Shown here one piece after another: positions 34,440 through 42,683 of a stretch of DNA of 46,013 nucleotides. Source of the stretch: an uncultured Ruegeria sp. (lineage in GTDB: Bacteria > Pseudomonadota > Alphaproteobacteria > Rhodobacterales > Rhodobacteraceae). Numbering within the stretch: the stretch's first letter is position 1; every line of letters starts with the position of its first letter. A program made the position numbers and the translations under genes. The notes beneath the pieces are model-generated. The model made no database searches. It was not told the DNA's origin and saw only the letters and a list, made by a program, of their open reading frames with translations. The stretch lies in contig NZ_CANMFF010000027.1 of assembly GCF_947497005.1 (NCBI RefSeq), forward strand, positions 1-46,013, given 5' to 3'.

Positions 34440-37400
34440 ATGGTGGAAGATCTCAAACAGTGGCTGCAGCGGCTTGAACTTGGAAAATATGCCGATTTGC
34501 TGGTGGAAAACGAGGTCGCCCTTCTGGATCTTCCCCACGTCACCGAGCAGGATCTGAAAGACCTGGGGTTGCCGCTTGGCCCCCGTCGTCGGTTTCTGGC
34601 GAATGCGGCCAAGTTGGTACAACAGAGCCCTGAAGCGTCCGTAGATGAAAGCAGCCCCTCGGTTCCCGCGTCTGATCAATCCGCAGAGCGACGTCAGCTG
34701 ACCGTGATGTTCGCGGACTTGGTCGGCTCAACATCCCTTTCAGCAGGGCTCGATCCCGAGGAAATGCGGGAAGTGATCCGGGGCTTCCAGAATGCCGTTG
34801 CCGGCGAGATCACGCGCCTTGACGGCCACGTGGCCAAGTTTATGGGGGACGGTGCGCTGGCCTATTTCGGCTGGCCAAGAGCACACGAAAATGAAGCTGA
34901 ACGAGCAGTTCGTGCTGGCATGGCATTGCTTGAGGCCATTGAGCGTCTAAGTGCGCCGGACGGAACGCCGCTGGCAGCAAGGATGGGTATCGCGACCGGC
35001 TTGGTTGTGGTTGGCGATCTTGTCGGCGAGGGGTCGGCGCGTGAAGAAGCAGTGGTGGGCGACACACCGAACCTTGCGGCGCGCCTTCAAGCGCTGGCGA
35101 AACCGGGTCAAATTGTGGTGGCCGAAACGACAAGTGGGTTACTGGGTGGCCTGTTTGAACTCGAAGACCTGGGCCAGCACGATGTAAAGGGCTTGGCTGC
35201 CCCAGTCGCCGCCTATGCCGTGGTCGGTGAACGGACATTGGAGAGCCGATTTGCGGGACGAGATTCGACGAACATGTCAGAGATCGTTGGTCGGGACCAG
35301 GAACTGGCGTTGCTGATGGAGCGATGGGAGCAAGCAAGTAAAAGCGAAGGCCAGATGGTCTTGCTGACGGGTGAGGCCGGGATTGGCAAATCGCGTATTA
35401 CACAAGCCCTGTTCGACGAGGTGCGAGACCAAGATCACACGAAAATCCGCTATCAGTGTTCGCCCTACCACACCGATAGCGCCCTCTATCCAACGATCCA
35501 GCAATTACGCCTGTCTGCCGGGTTCGCTGCGCAAGACGACAACGACGCGAGACTCGACAAGCTTGAAACCTTGCTGAGGCAAGGCACGTCAAACACGGCT
35601 GCCCACGCACCGTTGATTGCACCTTTGTTGGCACTTGACGCGGAAACGCGCTATGGCGCGTCCAACCTCAGCCCGGAACAATTGCGTTCAAGGCTGCTTC
35701 AGGCTTTGATCGATCAGCTCGTGGGGTTAGCAGAGGCTCGGCCTGTTTGCTTCGTGATTGAAGATGCCCACTGGATTGATCCAACAACGCTGGAACTCGT
35801 TGAGCTGGCTTTGAATTCGGTCGCAAATTCGCGCATCTTGGTTCTCATGACCGCTCGCCCTACGTTCGAGCATGGCTTTGGCGGTCATCCGGTTGTTACC
35901 CGCCTGATGCTAAATCGACTGGGTCGTTCCCAGGTTGCCGACATTGTGGCGCGCGTCGGAGGGGGCAAGTCTCTGCCCGATCCAGTTCTCGACGAGATCG
36001 CGGCCAAAACCGACGGTGTGCCGTTGTTCGTCGAAGAAGTTGCCAAAGTGGTTCTGGAGTCCGGCGCATTGCGTGAGGAGGACGGTGCCTATGTGCTGAC
36101 GGGACCGCTCAGCGCACTGTCCATTCCGGCAACATTGCACGACAGTTTGATGGCGCGCCTGGATCGTTTGCATCCGGTCAAGGAAATCGCTCAGATCGCA
36201 TCTGTGATCGGCAGGACCTTCGAGTACCAAACGCTTGCTGCTATCACTTCCCACTCGGATGGTGAACTCGCGGCGGCGCTGGATCGCCTGGTGGAAGCGG
36301 AACTGTTGTTCCGTCGTGGCACACCCCCAGAAGCCGACTATCTTTTTAAGCATGCGCTGGTGCGTGATGCAGCCTACGAGAGCCTTCTTAAATCACGTCG
36401 CCAGGTAATTCATGTCGACCTGCTCTCGGCGCTTGAGGCAAAAGATGACGCACAGCCAGAGATCCTCGCCTACCATGCCGAGCAGGCAGGCGAGACGGAA
36501 AAGGCGATCCGGTATTGGGCACAGGCCGGTGACGATGCGTTTGCGCGTCCAGCCCACCGCGAAGCCGTGAACCACTTCGAGAGCGCCTTGCGTCTGGTGC
36601 GCGGTGGAATGGACAGCGAGTGCGACAGAGACCGGGAACTAGAGCTACTGCTGCGGCTCAACCATACAAACATGGCTGGGCGCGGCTATGCACATCCCAT
36701 TACGGTTGACGGTTTTGCCGAGGCGCGCCGCCTGGTCAATTCTATCGGCGATTCACCACACCGGTTCCCGATCTACTATGGCAATTGGGTCATTTCTCAC
36801 GTCAGCGGCCAACAGGCAAACGCGCTCGAAATTGCCGAGGAAATGTTCGACGCGGCAACGGGTGACCAAAACCCAGACCATTTGTTCATGTCTGCCCGGT
36901 CCTTTTATCTCAGCCGAACGATGACCGGTGCCTTTGAAAGTGCAGAGGGAGACTACGAACGAGTGCTTGAACTGTACGACCCGGAACGCGAGTCGGATCT
37001 CACGCGGCAGTACGGTCAAAGTCCTCATTTGGGTCTTCGGTGTTACCGTGCGATTGGTCTGGCCGTTCGCGGTTTCCCGACCATGGCATGGGAAGAGATG
37101 ATCGGAGTTCCTGAGCATTCCGAACAGCTGGGTCATTCAAACACCATCGGTTACGCCTATACCCACTACGGCATGCTGGCGTGGCTGCTTGGCAAGCACG
37201 AAACGGCCGAAGAATTCAGCCGCCGGGCGATCCAGGTGGCGGAAGAGCATGGGTTAGTGATGTGGAAGGGGATCGCAATGCTGGTTCTTGCGGCTGTATT
37301 GCCGTCAAGGGGCCAACCGGAAGAAGCCATCGATCTGATGGAAGAAGGCATGGCTCGATGCGAAGAATCAAACACGCATGTTTATGTGCCTTTCCTCTAT

Positions 37401-37787
37401 TCCCATCATGTCGGCAATTTGTTGGCCGTGAACCGGTATGAGCATGCGGTAAAGGCGCGGGACAAAGTCATTACCATGACCGATCAAGGTTCAGAACGGT
37501 GGGCCAACGCCGAGATTTTTCGGATGCTCGGAGACTCTGAACGGGCCGGTTTAGGCGGAAATATCCTTGCCAGGAAGTTGTATCTCCAGGCGCTCGGTAT
37601 TGCCCGGAAGCAGAATGCCAAACTGTGGGAGTTGCGCACCTCGGTTGGGCTTGCACGCCTGATGCGAGACGAGGGTGAAACCAGCCACGCTCAGGTGTTG
37701 CTGGCCCCGATTTATGCCTGGTTCAGCGAGGGACAAGACACCCCGGATCTCACCGAGGCAAAACGGCTTCTGGATGAGTTCTCCTAA
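34440..37787 (+). CDS. SAM domain - class III cyclase - AAA ATPase - TPR signalling protein (second paralogue)
   Basis: A 1115-residue protein with the same plan as the gene at 16435: SAM domain (1-60, LKQWLQRLELGKYADLLVEN), class III cyclase (85-262) with D93 (MFADLVGS), D137 (FMGDGALAYFGWP), N211 and R215 (TPNLAARL), then an AAA/STAND-like ATPase with Walker A GEAGIGKS at 311-318 and a Walker B-like VCFVIEDAHW, then a long helical TPR region. All cyclase metal and transition-state residues appear intact. It is cytoplasmic, with no signal or membrane helix. The upstream gap contains the dispersed repeat at 34127. The paralogue pair is in opposite orientation, about 15 kb apart. Confidence 0.92.
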   Translation: MVEDLKQWLQRLELGKYADLLVENEVALLDLPHVTEQDLKDLGLPLGPRRRFLANAAKLVQQSPEASVDESSPSVPASDQSAERRQLTVMFADLVGSTSLSAGLDPEEMREVIRGFQNAVAGEITRLDGHVAKFMGDGALAYFGWPRAHENEAERAVRAGMALLEAIERLSAPDGTPLAARMGIATGLVVVGDLVGEGSAREEAVVGDTPNLAARLQALAKPGQIVVAETTSGLLGGLFELEDLGQHDVKGLAAPVAAYAVVGERTLESRFAGRDSTNMSEIVGRDQELALLMERWEQASKSEGQMVLLTGEAGIGKSRITQALFDEVRDQDHTKIRYQCSPYHTDSALYPTIQQLRLSAGFAAQDDNDARLDKLETLLRQGTSNTAAHAPLIAPLLALDAETRYGASNLSPEQLRSRLLQALIDQLVGLAEARPVCFVIEDAHWIDPTTLELVELALNSVANSRILVLMTARPTFEHGFGGHPVVTRLMLNRLGRSQVADIVARVGGGKSLPDPVLDEIAAKTDGVPLFVEEVAKVVLESGALREEDGAYVLTGPLSALSIPATLHDSLMARLDRLHPVKEIAQIASVIGRTFEYQTLAAITSHSDGELAAALDRLVEAELLFRRGTPPEADYLFKHALVRDAAYESLLKSRRQVIHVDLLSALEAKDDAQPEILAYHAEQAGETEKAIRYWAQAGDDAFARPAHREAVNHFESALRLVRGGMDSECDRDRELELLLRLNHTNMAGRGYAHPITVDGFAEARRLVNSIGDSPHRFPIYYGNWVISHVSGQQANALEIAEEMFDAATGDQNPDHLFMSARSFYLSRTMTGAFESAEGDYERVLELYDPERESDLTRQYGQSPHLGLRCYRAIGLAVRGFPTMAWEEMIGVPEHSEQLGHSNTIGYAYTHYGMLAWLLGKHETAEEFSRRAIQVAEEHGLVMWKGIAMLVLAAVLPSRGQPEEAIDLMEEGMARCEESNTHVYVPFLYSHHVGNLLAVNRYEHAVKARDKVITMTDQGSERWANAEIFRMLGDSERAGLGGNILARKLYLQALGIARKQNAKLWELRTSVGLARLMRDEGETSHAQVLLAPIYAWFSEGQDTPDLTEAKRLLDEFS

Positions 37788-38125
37788 CTCCGTGGCAACG
37801 GCGACACAGCCATGAACGCATCCAGCATAAATCCATTGCAGGAGCCGGAAGTGTCTCTGTGATGGTTTGCGCCCGATGTTGCAAAGGTAGTCCGTAGGGA
37901 GAAAGCTCTGCCGGAATACATCGCTGCAAACAATGATCGCCCATCCCCGAAATGAATGTACGCTGTCGGGCTATAACGTAATTGGTCCGGGCCTCAGTAA
38001 AGGTCTTAATCTGCGGCATTACGTAGTAATTTGAGCCCCCAATCACTATATTAGTTTTAGCTGCAATTGGTTTTCGCGCTCATCCTGGGCATGAAAGTGT
38101 TGCGGACAATCAAAGGATCGAAAGC
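37788..38125. other. Gap of 338 bases with nothing recognised
   Basis: No open frame with protein-like composition, repeat copy or terminator was found between the cyclase and the small gene at 38126. A promoter for the latter should lie near the right end. Confidence 0.4.
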
Positions 38126-38263
38126 ATGTCTTTCAAAGACCTGACGACCAGAGCGGATGCCGCGCTGAAGGCCAATCATGCGGACAAGCCGAAAAAAGAA
38201 CTGGCTCCCGAGGAACCTGACGTCGGCCCCGAAGAACCAAAGCCCAAGCGTCAAAGTTCATAA
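38126..38263 (+). CDS. Small charged protein, 45 residues
   Basis: It reads MSFKDLTTRADAALKANHAD, then a Lys/Glu/Pro-rich tail ending KPKRQSS. An AAAGGA site sits 8 bases before the ATG. The composition (helical start, then disordered Pro/Glu/Lys tail) resembles small proteins common in Rhodobacteraceae, of unknown role. It would be easily missed by automatic gene callers. It is followed 76 bases later by another small gene on the same strand. Confidence 0.6.
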   Translation: MSFKDLTTRADAALKANHADKPKKELAPEEPDVGPEEPKPKRQSS

Positions 38264-38339
38264 GACCCTGCCGGGAGTGGGTGACTTGTCCTTGAATACG
38301 TCTCCGAACGAGCGGTATCAGCTAAGGAGACGTACGCAA

Positions 38340-38750
38340 ATGGACCAGATTACCAGTAAGACCACCGCAATCTTCTCCCGACCGTTCACATTCCCGGGCT
38401 TTGACGAAATGCTCCCGGCTGGTGAGTACGAAATAGAAACTGAGCTTTCTGCACCGCCCGACTATTTGGATCCAGAAGCCTGGAAAGCCTCGGTATTGGT
38501 TTACCTGCACCCCCGTGAAACCCATCCCGGGTTGGCGCGAACCTTGACCGTTTCTCTGGCTGATCTCGACAGTGCACGTGTACAGGACAAATTGACCAAG
38601 AAAGAGTTGTCGAAGTTTTTACTTGATCAACTTCTGGCCGATCCGATGGTGCAACTGATCATGGAAGCTGATGGTGTGTCCGAGACTCGACTTCGACACC
38701 TTTACTCGAGATCGGATATTTCAGAGTCGCCCAGCGGATCACGGGATTAA
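38340..38750 (+). CDS. Hypothetical protein, 136 residues
   Basis: The frame is open upstream to 38178, but the ATG at 38340 has AAGGAGA 9 bases upstream and starts MDQITSKTTAIFSRPFTFPGFDEMLPAGEYEIETELSAP after the preceding small gene. FTFPGFDEMLPAGEYEIETE suggests a beta-barrel-like or periplasmic fold start without a signal peptide. The end (LSKFLLDQLLADPMVQLIMEADG) is helical. I do not recognise the family. It seems a real gene by start site and codon pattern; its neighbours are small unknown proteins. Confidence 0.7.
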   Translation: MDQITSKTTAIFSRPFTFPGFDEMLPAGEYEIETELSAPPDYLDPEAWKASVLVYLHPRETHPGLARTLTVSLADLDSARVQDKLTKKELSKFLLDQLLADPMVQLIMEADGVSETRLRHLYSRSDISESPSGSRD

Positions 38751-38762
38751 GGAGCCAAACGC

Positions 38763-38975
38763 TCAAAATGCGGATGCGACTTCCAAGACGCCCTCGCAGT
38801 CCAAATAGCTGAGAATGAAGAAATGCCTGTCCGTACCGCTAATCGCTCCTCGAATTGCAGGCGGCCCCTCTCGTTCGTTTGAACCTGGCATTTCCGGCAC
38901 GATCTCCAAGCAACGGGAGAGCTTTTTTCTCAACTCTTTCTTAAGGGGTAACTGAGTGACCCAAACTGAAACCAA
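38763..38975 (-). CDS. Possible small protein, 70 residues, uncertain
   Basis: The minus-strand frame reads LKKELRKKLSRCLEIVPEMPGSNEREGPPAIR and ends HFFILSYLDCEGVLEVASAF. It occupies the gap between 38750 and 38988, where no plus-strand gene is seen, so it is not a shadow. The start is a TTG and no good ribosome site is visible. It may be a remnant. I do not recognise it. Confidence 0.3.
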   Translation of the reverse strand: MVSVWVTQLPLKKELRKKLSRCLEIVPEMPGSNEREGPPAIRGAISGTDRHFFILSYLDCEGVLEVASAF

Positions 38976-38987
38976 GGTTATAAACTG

Positions 38988-39185
38988 ATGAAAGAAGCCG
39001 ACAACGATACAGAAGCGATCTTGGAACGCGCCCTAAATGACGTGCCGCAGGAACGCGCATGCCTACGTTGCAGAACTCCGTTCTGGAGCGAAGGGTTCGG
39101 AGAGCGGATTTGTCGGCGCTGCAAAGGGCTGAGCGCGTGGCGAAACGGTGTGTCGGTTAGACCTGGGTTAACTCGGCGTCGTTAA
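38988..39185 (+). CDS. Small zinc-ribbon-like protein, 65 residues
   Basis: Two CxxC pairs (ERACLRCRTPFWSEGFGERICRRCKGLSAWR) with 16 residues between them suggest a single zinc ribbon. The tail is basic (RPGLTRRR). Proteins of this kind are small DNA-, RNA- or protein-binding factors in alphaproteobacteria, with no assigned role. The ATG at 38988 starts MKEADNDTEAILERAL. Confidence 0.65.
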   Translation: MKEADNDTEAILERALNDVPQERACLRCRTPFWSEGFGERICRRCKGLSAWRNGVSVRPGLTRRR

Positions 39186-39351
39186 TTTCTGACAACAGTG
39201 CAACCGCCCAAGCTTGATCATATTTCAGGCGATGCTATTGGTGTATAAGACCTCTTCACCCTGATTTTCCGTACCAGCCCATCGGTTAGCTTAATCTTTT
39301 CAAGATCGTGCAACTCTTCGGGGGATCAAGGCTTGTTTGATGCTCCCCAGC

Positions 39352-39386
39352 AGCCCATCTATACTGGGCTAACGTTTTTCTTTTTC
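39352..39386 (+). terminator. Intrinsic terminator between the small zinc-ribbon gene and csp
   Basis: The stem AGCCCA / TGGGCT with a 7-base loop is followed by AACGTTTTTCTTTTT. It is 167 bases after the previous stop and about 100 bases before the cold-shock gene. It may end upstream transcription, or act as an attenuator in the long leader typical of csp genes. The 302-base gap holds nothing else recognised. Confidence 0.6.
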
Positions 39387-39487
39387 GACCTGCTGTCTCC
39401 CAAAATCGGCGTTCAGTCTTTCGATTCAGACCGACCACGCCGAGCCGTCGCAATAGTGCGGGCGGCTGTTATTAGGAGACTTACACC

Positions 39488-39694
39488 ATGGCAAATGGCA
39501 CCGTGAAATGGTTCAACTCAACCAAAGGTTTCGGCTTCATTGAACCGGAAAATGGCAAGAACGACGTATTCGTACATATTTCGGCGCTTGAGCGGTCCGG
39601 CATTGGTGAACTTCAAGATGGCCAGAAGGTCACTTTTGATTTGGAATCTGGTCGTGACGGGCGCGATAACGCCGCTAACTTGGCGCTGGCCTAA
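39488..39694 (+). CDS. CspA-family cold-shock protein
   Basis: A 68-residue single cold-shock domain. The RNA-binding motifs KGFGFI and VFVHISAL are intact, with GTVKWFNSTKGFGFIEPENG at the start. It binds single-stranded RNA or DNA and melts RNA structure. An AGGAGA site precedes the ATG at 39488. The leader from the terminator-like hairpin to the start could fold and give temperature or growth control, as known for csp genes. A terminator separates it from the desaturase gene, so any desaturase expression from here depends on readthrough. Confidence 0.93.
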   Translation: MANGTVKWFNSTKGFGFIEPENGKNDVFVHISALERSGIGELQDGQKVTFDLESGRDGRDNAANLALA

Positions 39695-39703
39695 ACGTTT
39701 TAT

Positions 39704-39727
39704 GGGCACCCTTATGGGTGCCCGTTT
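39704..39727 (+). terminator. Intrinsic terminator after csp
   Basis: GGGCACCC at 39704-39711 and GGGTGCCC at 39716-39723 form an 8-bp perfect stem with the loop TTAT, followed by GTTT. It lies 9 bases past the csp stop. Confidence 0.75.
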
Positions 39728-39742
39728 GGACATTTAAGTCCG

Positions 39743-40768
39743 ATGAGAGATCGGAGGGCCACCAGGTTGCAACCTCAGGATTGGACTAGAGTTCTCGCGC
39801 AATACCGCGCACCGAACACCGGACGCAGTGTCTTCGAATTGACAATCACTGTTATACCTTTTGTTGTGTTATGGATCGCTGCGTGGCATGCATTGTCCAT
39901 TAGCGTCTGGATCTCCACTTCGCTGGCAATATTGAATGCCGCCTTCCTGGTCCGCTTGTTCATAATCATGCACGATTGCGGTCATGGGGCGTTTTTCAAA
40001 AGCCGTGTACTTTGCAATTGGACAGGCCGGTTTCTGGGTGTTCTGGCGCTCACACCATATGATGTCTGGCGCCAAACCCATGCAATTCACCATTCTTCAA
40101 CCGGTAATCTGGATCGGCGCGGTATCGGAGACTTACCAACCTTGACTGTCGACGAATATGTGAACCGCAAGTGGATCGGACGCGCCTTGTATCGCTTGGT
40201 TCGACACCCATTGTTCATGTTTGGCGTCGTCCCAATCTATACGTTTTTTATCCTATATCGGCTGCCCGTCGGATTAATGCATGCTGGCTGGCAATATTGG
40301 CTAAGCGCAATGGCGACAAACGTTGTGATAGCTACTGTTTTGGGTGGAGTCTATTGGGTCGGAGGTGTGGATGCACTGTTGTTTGTGTTTCTCCCCACTA
40401 TGATTTTAGCTGCTTCAATCGGTGTCTGGCTTTTCTACATCCAGCATCAATTCGAGCACACAACCTGGGAACACGAAGAGCAGTGGAAACTACAGCATGC
40501 AGCATTCTATGGCAGCTCTCACTATGCCCTACCTGGTCCTCTACGCTGGTTCACTGCGAATATAGGTGTGCACCATGTTCATCACATGGCCAGCCGGATA
40601 CCTTTTTACAGACTTGATGAAGTGCTGCGCGATCATGGTGAACTCGCCGAATGTCAGCGCATTACACTCTATGAAAGCCTGCACTGTGCGCGGCTGCACC
40701 TTTGGGACGAAAGCCGTCAACGCCTGCTGACATTTTCTGAGGCGTTATCGCACGCCAAAACTGCATAA
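39743..40768 (+). CDS. Fatty acid desaturase (membrane di-iron type)
   Basis: A 341-residue protein with several membrane helices and the three histidine boxes of membrane fatty-acid desaturases: HDCGH at 77-81, HAIHH at 113-117, and HHVHH at 277-281. It introduces a double bond into acyl-lipid or acyl chains in the inner membrane using O2 and electrons. It lies 16 bases after the csp terminator, so joint cold response is plausible: desaturation keeps membranes fluid in the cold. The ATG at 39743 starts MRDRRATRLQPQDW. The electron donor is unknown and no ferredoxin or reductase gene is near. Confidence 0.92.
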   Translation: MRDRRATRLQPQDWTRVLAQYRAPNTGRSVFELTITVIPFVVLWIAAWHALSISVWISTSLAILNAAFLVRLFIIMHDCGHGAFFKSRVLCNWTGRFLGVLALTPYDVWRQTHAIHHSSTGNLDRRGIGDLPTLTVDEYVNRKWIGRALYRLVRHPLFMFGVVPIYTFFILYRLPVGLMHAGWQYWLSAMATNVVIATVLGGVYWVGGVDALLFVFLPTMILAASIGVWLFYIQHQFEHTTWEHEEQWKLQHAAFYGSSHYALPGPLRWFTANIGVHHVHHMASRIPFYRLDEVLRDHGELAECQRITLYESLHCARLHLWDESRQRLLTFSEALSHAKTA

Positions 40769-40866
40769 CTTTCAATGTAGTCTGGCGCGCACGAGGTATG
40801 CTTCGATTGTATCCTCACCAAGGGCTCGAACGGCCTTTAGACGGTGGAGATCAGTCAGAGCCCTCA

Positions 40867-41088
40867 TTACCTGTTCTTTGTGATGCAACGAATGTCGGCT
40901 TCAGAGTGGCATGCTAAAGAGGCTACATAAGTGGTCACGAATTTGCCGATACACAAGGCGAATGCCAGATTGAATCCAGTTCTTTCATCGACATCCGGGG
41001 CCTTGGAAAAAGCGTTAGGCCCACGAACGTTGTAATACCGTCGCCAAGTGGTTATGTTAAGTCCACTAAAGTTCTGGTTTTCTGCGGC
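40867..41088 (-). other. Gene-poor gap (40769-41417) with a decayed, transposase-like reading frame
   Basis: The minus-strand frame between stops, with no start codon, reads AENQNFSGLNITTWRRYYNV and then RGPNAFSKAPDVDERTGF. WRRYYN resembles the C-terminal WRxxYN region of IS3-type transposases, so it may be an eroded insertion sequence end; the match is weak. A further minus-strand stretch near 41130-41250 reads NVTRDVVVRENIGNLPK and ends in a stop. No complete gene is seen in the 649-base gap. A 14-base match to the 71-bp repeat start occurs at 40885 without the rest. Confidence 0.25.
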
Positions 41089-41417
41089 CTAGGCGTATCG
41101 CCTGCTAGAGTGAACTAAGTTCTTCCATCATGAAAATTCAGCTGTCACGTCCTCTACTTGGATCTGATGTTTGGGAAGGTTGCCGATGTTTTCGCGCACG
41201 ACCACATCGCGTGTGACGTTTTTGATCCGTTGTGGTGATGAGACGCACCGAAGGCTTGCCAAAGAACCACAACGCAACCGTTGATCAAATGAAATTTCAG
41301 TAGCTCGAACTGCGCCTATCGGTCATCGCGCCTTGGGAATGGCCCTGGCGCGAGACCAAGATTGCGCAAAAAGACACAAAACAGCGCGGCAGCGCTTTCT
41401 CCGCCAGAGGATCTAAA

Positions 41418-41771
41418 ATGACATTTCCAGAATGGACGAAACCAGGCATCTACGGTGCTTTGTGTGGTGCGATTGCGGTCTCAATCCTTGGCTTTACCTG
41501 GGGCGGGTGGACAACCAGCGGTGGCGCTCAAGAATTGGCTAAGGATCATGCAAGCGAAGAAGTGACGCTCGCGATGGTGCCGGTTTGCCTGAACAGGTCA
41601 GCTGCTGACCCCAAGCGAGAAGAAATCATCTTAACCCTCCAAGAGGCCTCTGGCTTCAGTCGCCGCAAGGCTATGATGGATACGGGTTGGGCTACGCTGC
41701 CGGGGTCGGAAACGCCAAGCCGTGACCTTGCAGATGCCTGTATCGCGGGGCTTGAGCTGGATGGATCATAA
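41418..41771 (+). CDS. Hypothetical membrane-associated protein, 117 residues
   Basis: It starts MTFPEWTKPGIYGALCGAIAVSILGFTWGGW, one membrane helix (about residues 10-30) that is probably an uncleaved anchor, then a soluble part with one cysteine pair (VPVCLNRSAAD and DACIAGLE). An AGAGGAT site precedes the ATG. The pattern (helix, VTLAMVPVCLNRSAADP, GWATLPGSETPSRDLADACIAGL) resembles a conserved Rhodobacteraceae family of unknown function. It overlaps the start of the repeat-protein gene at 41761, so the two are coupled. Confidence 0.78.
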   Translation: MTFPEWTKPGIYGALCGAIAVSILGFTWGGWTTSGGAQELAKDHASEEVTLAMVPVCLNRSAADPKREEIILTLQEASGFSRRKAMMDTGWATLPGSETPSRDLADACIAGLELDGS

Positions 41772-42600
41772 CTCAAAGGCAATGCCGCAACTCTGTCGGA
41801 CGATTTGGGAAGCACATCTGTCACCAGGCATTCAGATGATTGCGGCTCTGATTGTGCTCCCAATCTGTGCTCTGCTTCTGTCTTCAACGCCTGCATATGC
41901 TCAATCCACATCGCAACCTGTGCCTGAAAATGCCACTGCAAAGAGCTACGGTGACGGCTGGAAATGTAACGCCGGGTATAGGCTGAGTGGCGATGTCTGC
42001 GCCGTTGTCATAGTGCCAGCAAATGCGTATCCGACCAACCGCACCTATGGTTCTGGTTGGGAATGTCTTCATGGTTTTCGCAAGAACGATGATACCGCCT
42101 GTGTTGCGGTAACTGTACCCGATGGTGGGTTTCTTGATCCATCAGGTGAGCGCTGGCATTGCTCTCGCGGTTTTCAAAAAATCGACGACACGTGCCAAGA
42201 AATTGTCGTGCCCGCAAACGCCTACCTGGCAGCTACGACCTATGGGCCCGCGTGGGAATGCAAACGTGGGTTTGAAGCATTGGACGACCTTTGCGTTGCC
42301 ATTGTAGTCCCGACCAACGCTTATCTGAATTCATCAGGATACGGCCGACCCTGGACATGTGAACGTGGATACTTTGCACAGGATGGATTATGCGCGCCCG
42401 TTGTGATCCCTGAACATGCCTACTTCGACGATGCAACTTACGGCACGGGATGGAAGTGCGAGCGGGGATACGCAGCCTCAGGTGTGAGCTGTGAAGTAAT
42501 AGACCTTCCTGCGAATGCCCATCTCGACAGGTCCGGAAACCGTTGGGACTGCAACAAGAATTTCAAGTTGTCTAAAGGTCTGTGCGTTCTCGATAACTGA
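41761..42600 (+). CDS. Secreted protein with seven tandem Trp/Cys repeats
   Basis: A 279-residue protein with a signal-type hydrophobic segment (about residues 26-46, ending PAYAQ). The mature part holds seven copies of a roughly 32-residue unit with the pattern WxC-xx-G(Y/F)-x6-8-C followed by (I/V)xVPxNAYL and a YG turn. Trp/Cys positions are W67/C69/C80, W100/C102/C114, W132/C134/C145, W165/C167/C178, W198/C200/C211, W231/C233/C244 and W262/C264/C275. Each unit could form one disulphide. The role is unknown; a rod-like surface or matrix protein is plausible. The ATG at 41761 overlaps the previous stop. The frame is open to 41722, and the ATGs at 41782 and 41836 are alternatives. Confidence 0.8.
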   Translation: MDHNSKAMPQLCRTIWEAHLSPGIQMIAALIVLPICALLLSSTPAYAQSTSQPVPENATAKSYGDGWKCNAGYRLSGDVCAVVIVPANAYPTNRTYGSGWECLHGFRKNDDTACVAVTVPDGGFLDPSGERWHCSRGFQKIDDTCQEIVVPANAYLAATTYGPAWECKRGFEALDDLCVAIVVPTNAYLNSSGYGRPWTCERGYFAQDGLCAPVVIPEHAYFDDATYGTGWKCERGYAASGVSCEVIDLPANAHLDRSGNRWDCNKNFKLSKGLCVLDN

Positions 42601-42683
42601 GCGCGCGGCACGATATTCTCGACTTCATTACCCGATGGTGACGGCAGCGTTGCCTTCGGCGTCGACCACATAAAGGAAACATC

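Noticed and set aside
40885..40915. Possible eleventh repeat copy starting GCAACGAATGTCGG
   Set aside because: Only about 14 bases match and the expected GGGCCG is missing 70 bases on, so it may be chance or a relic.
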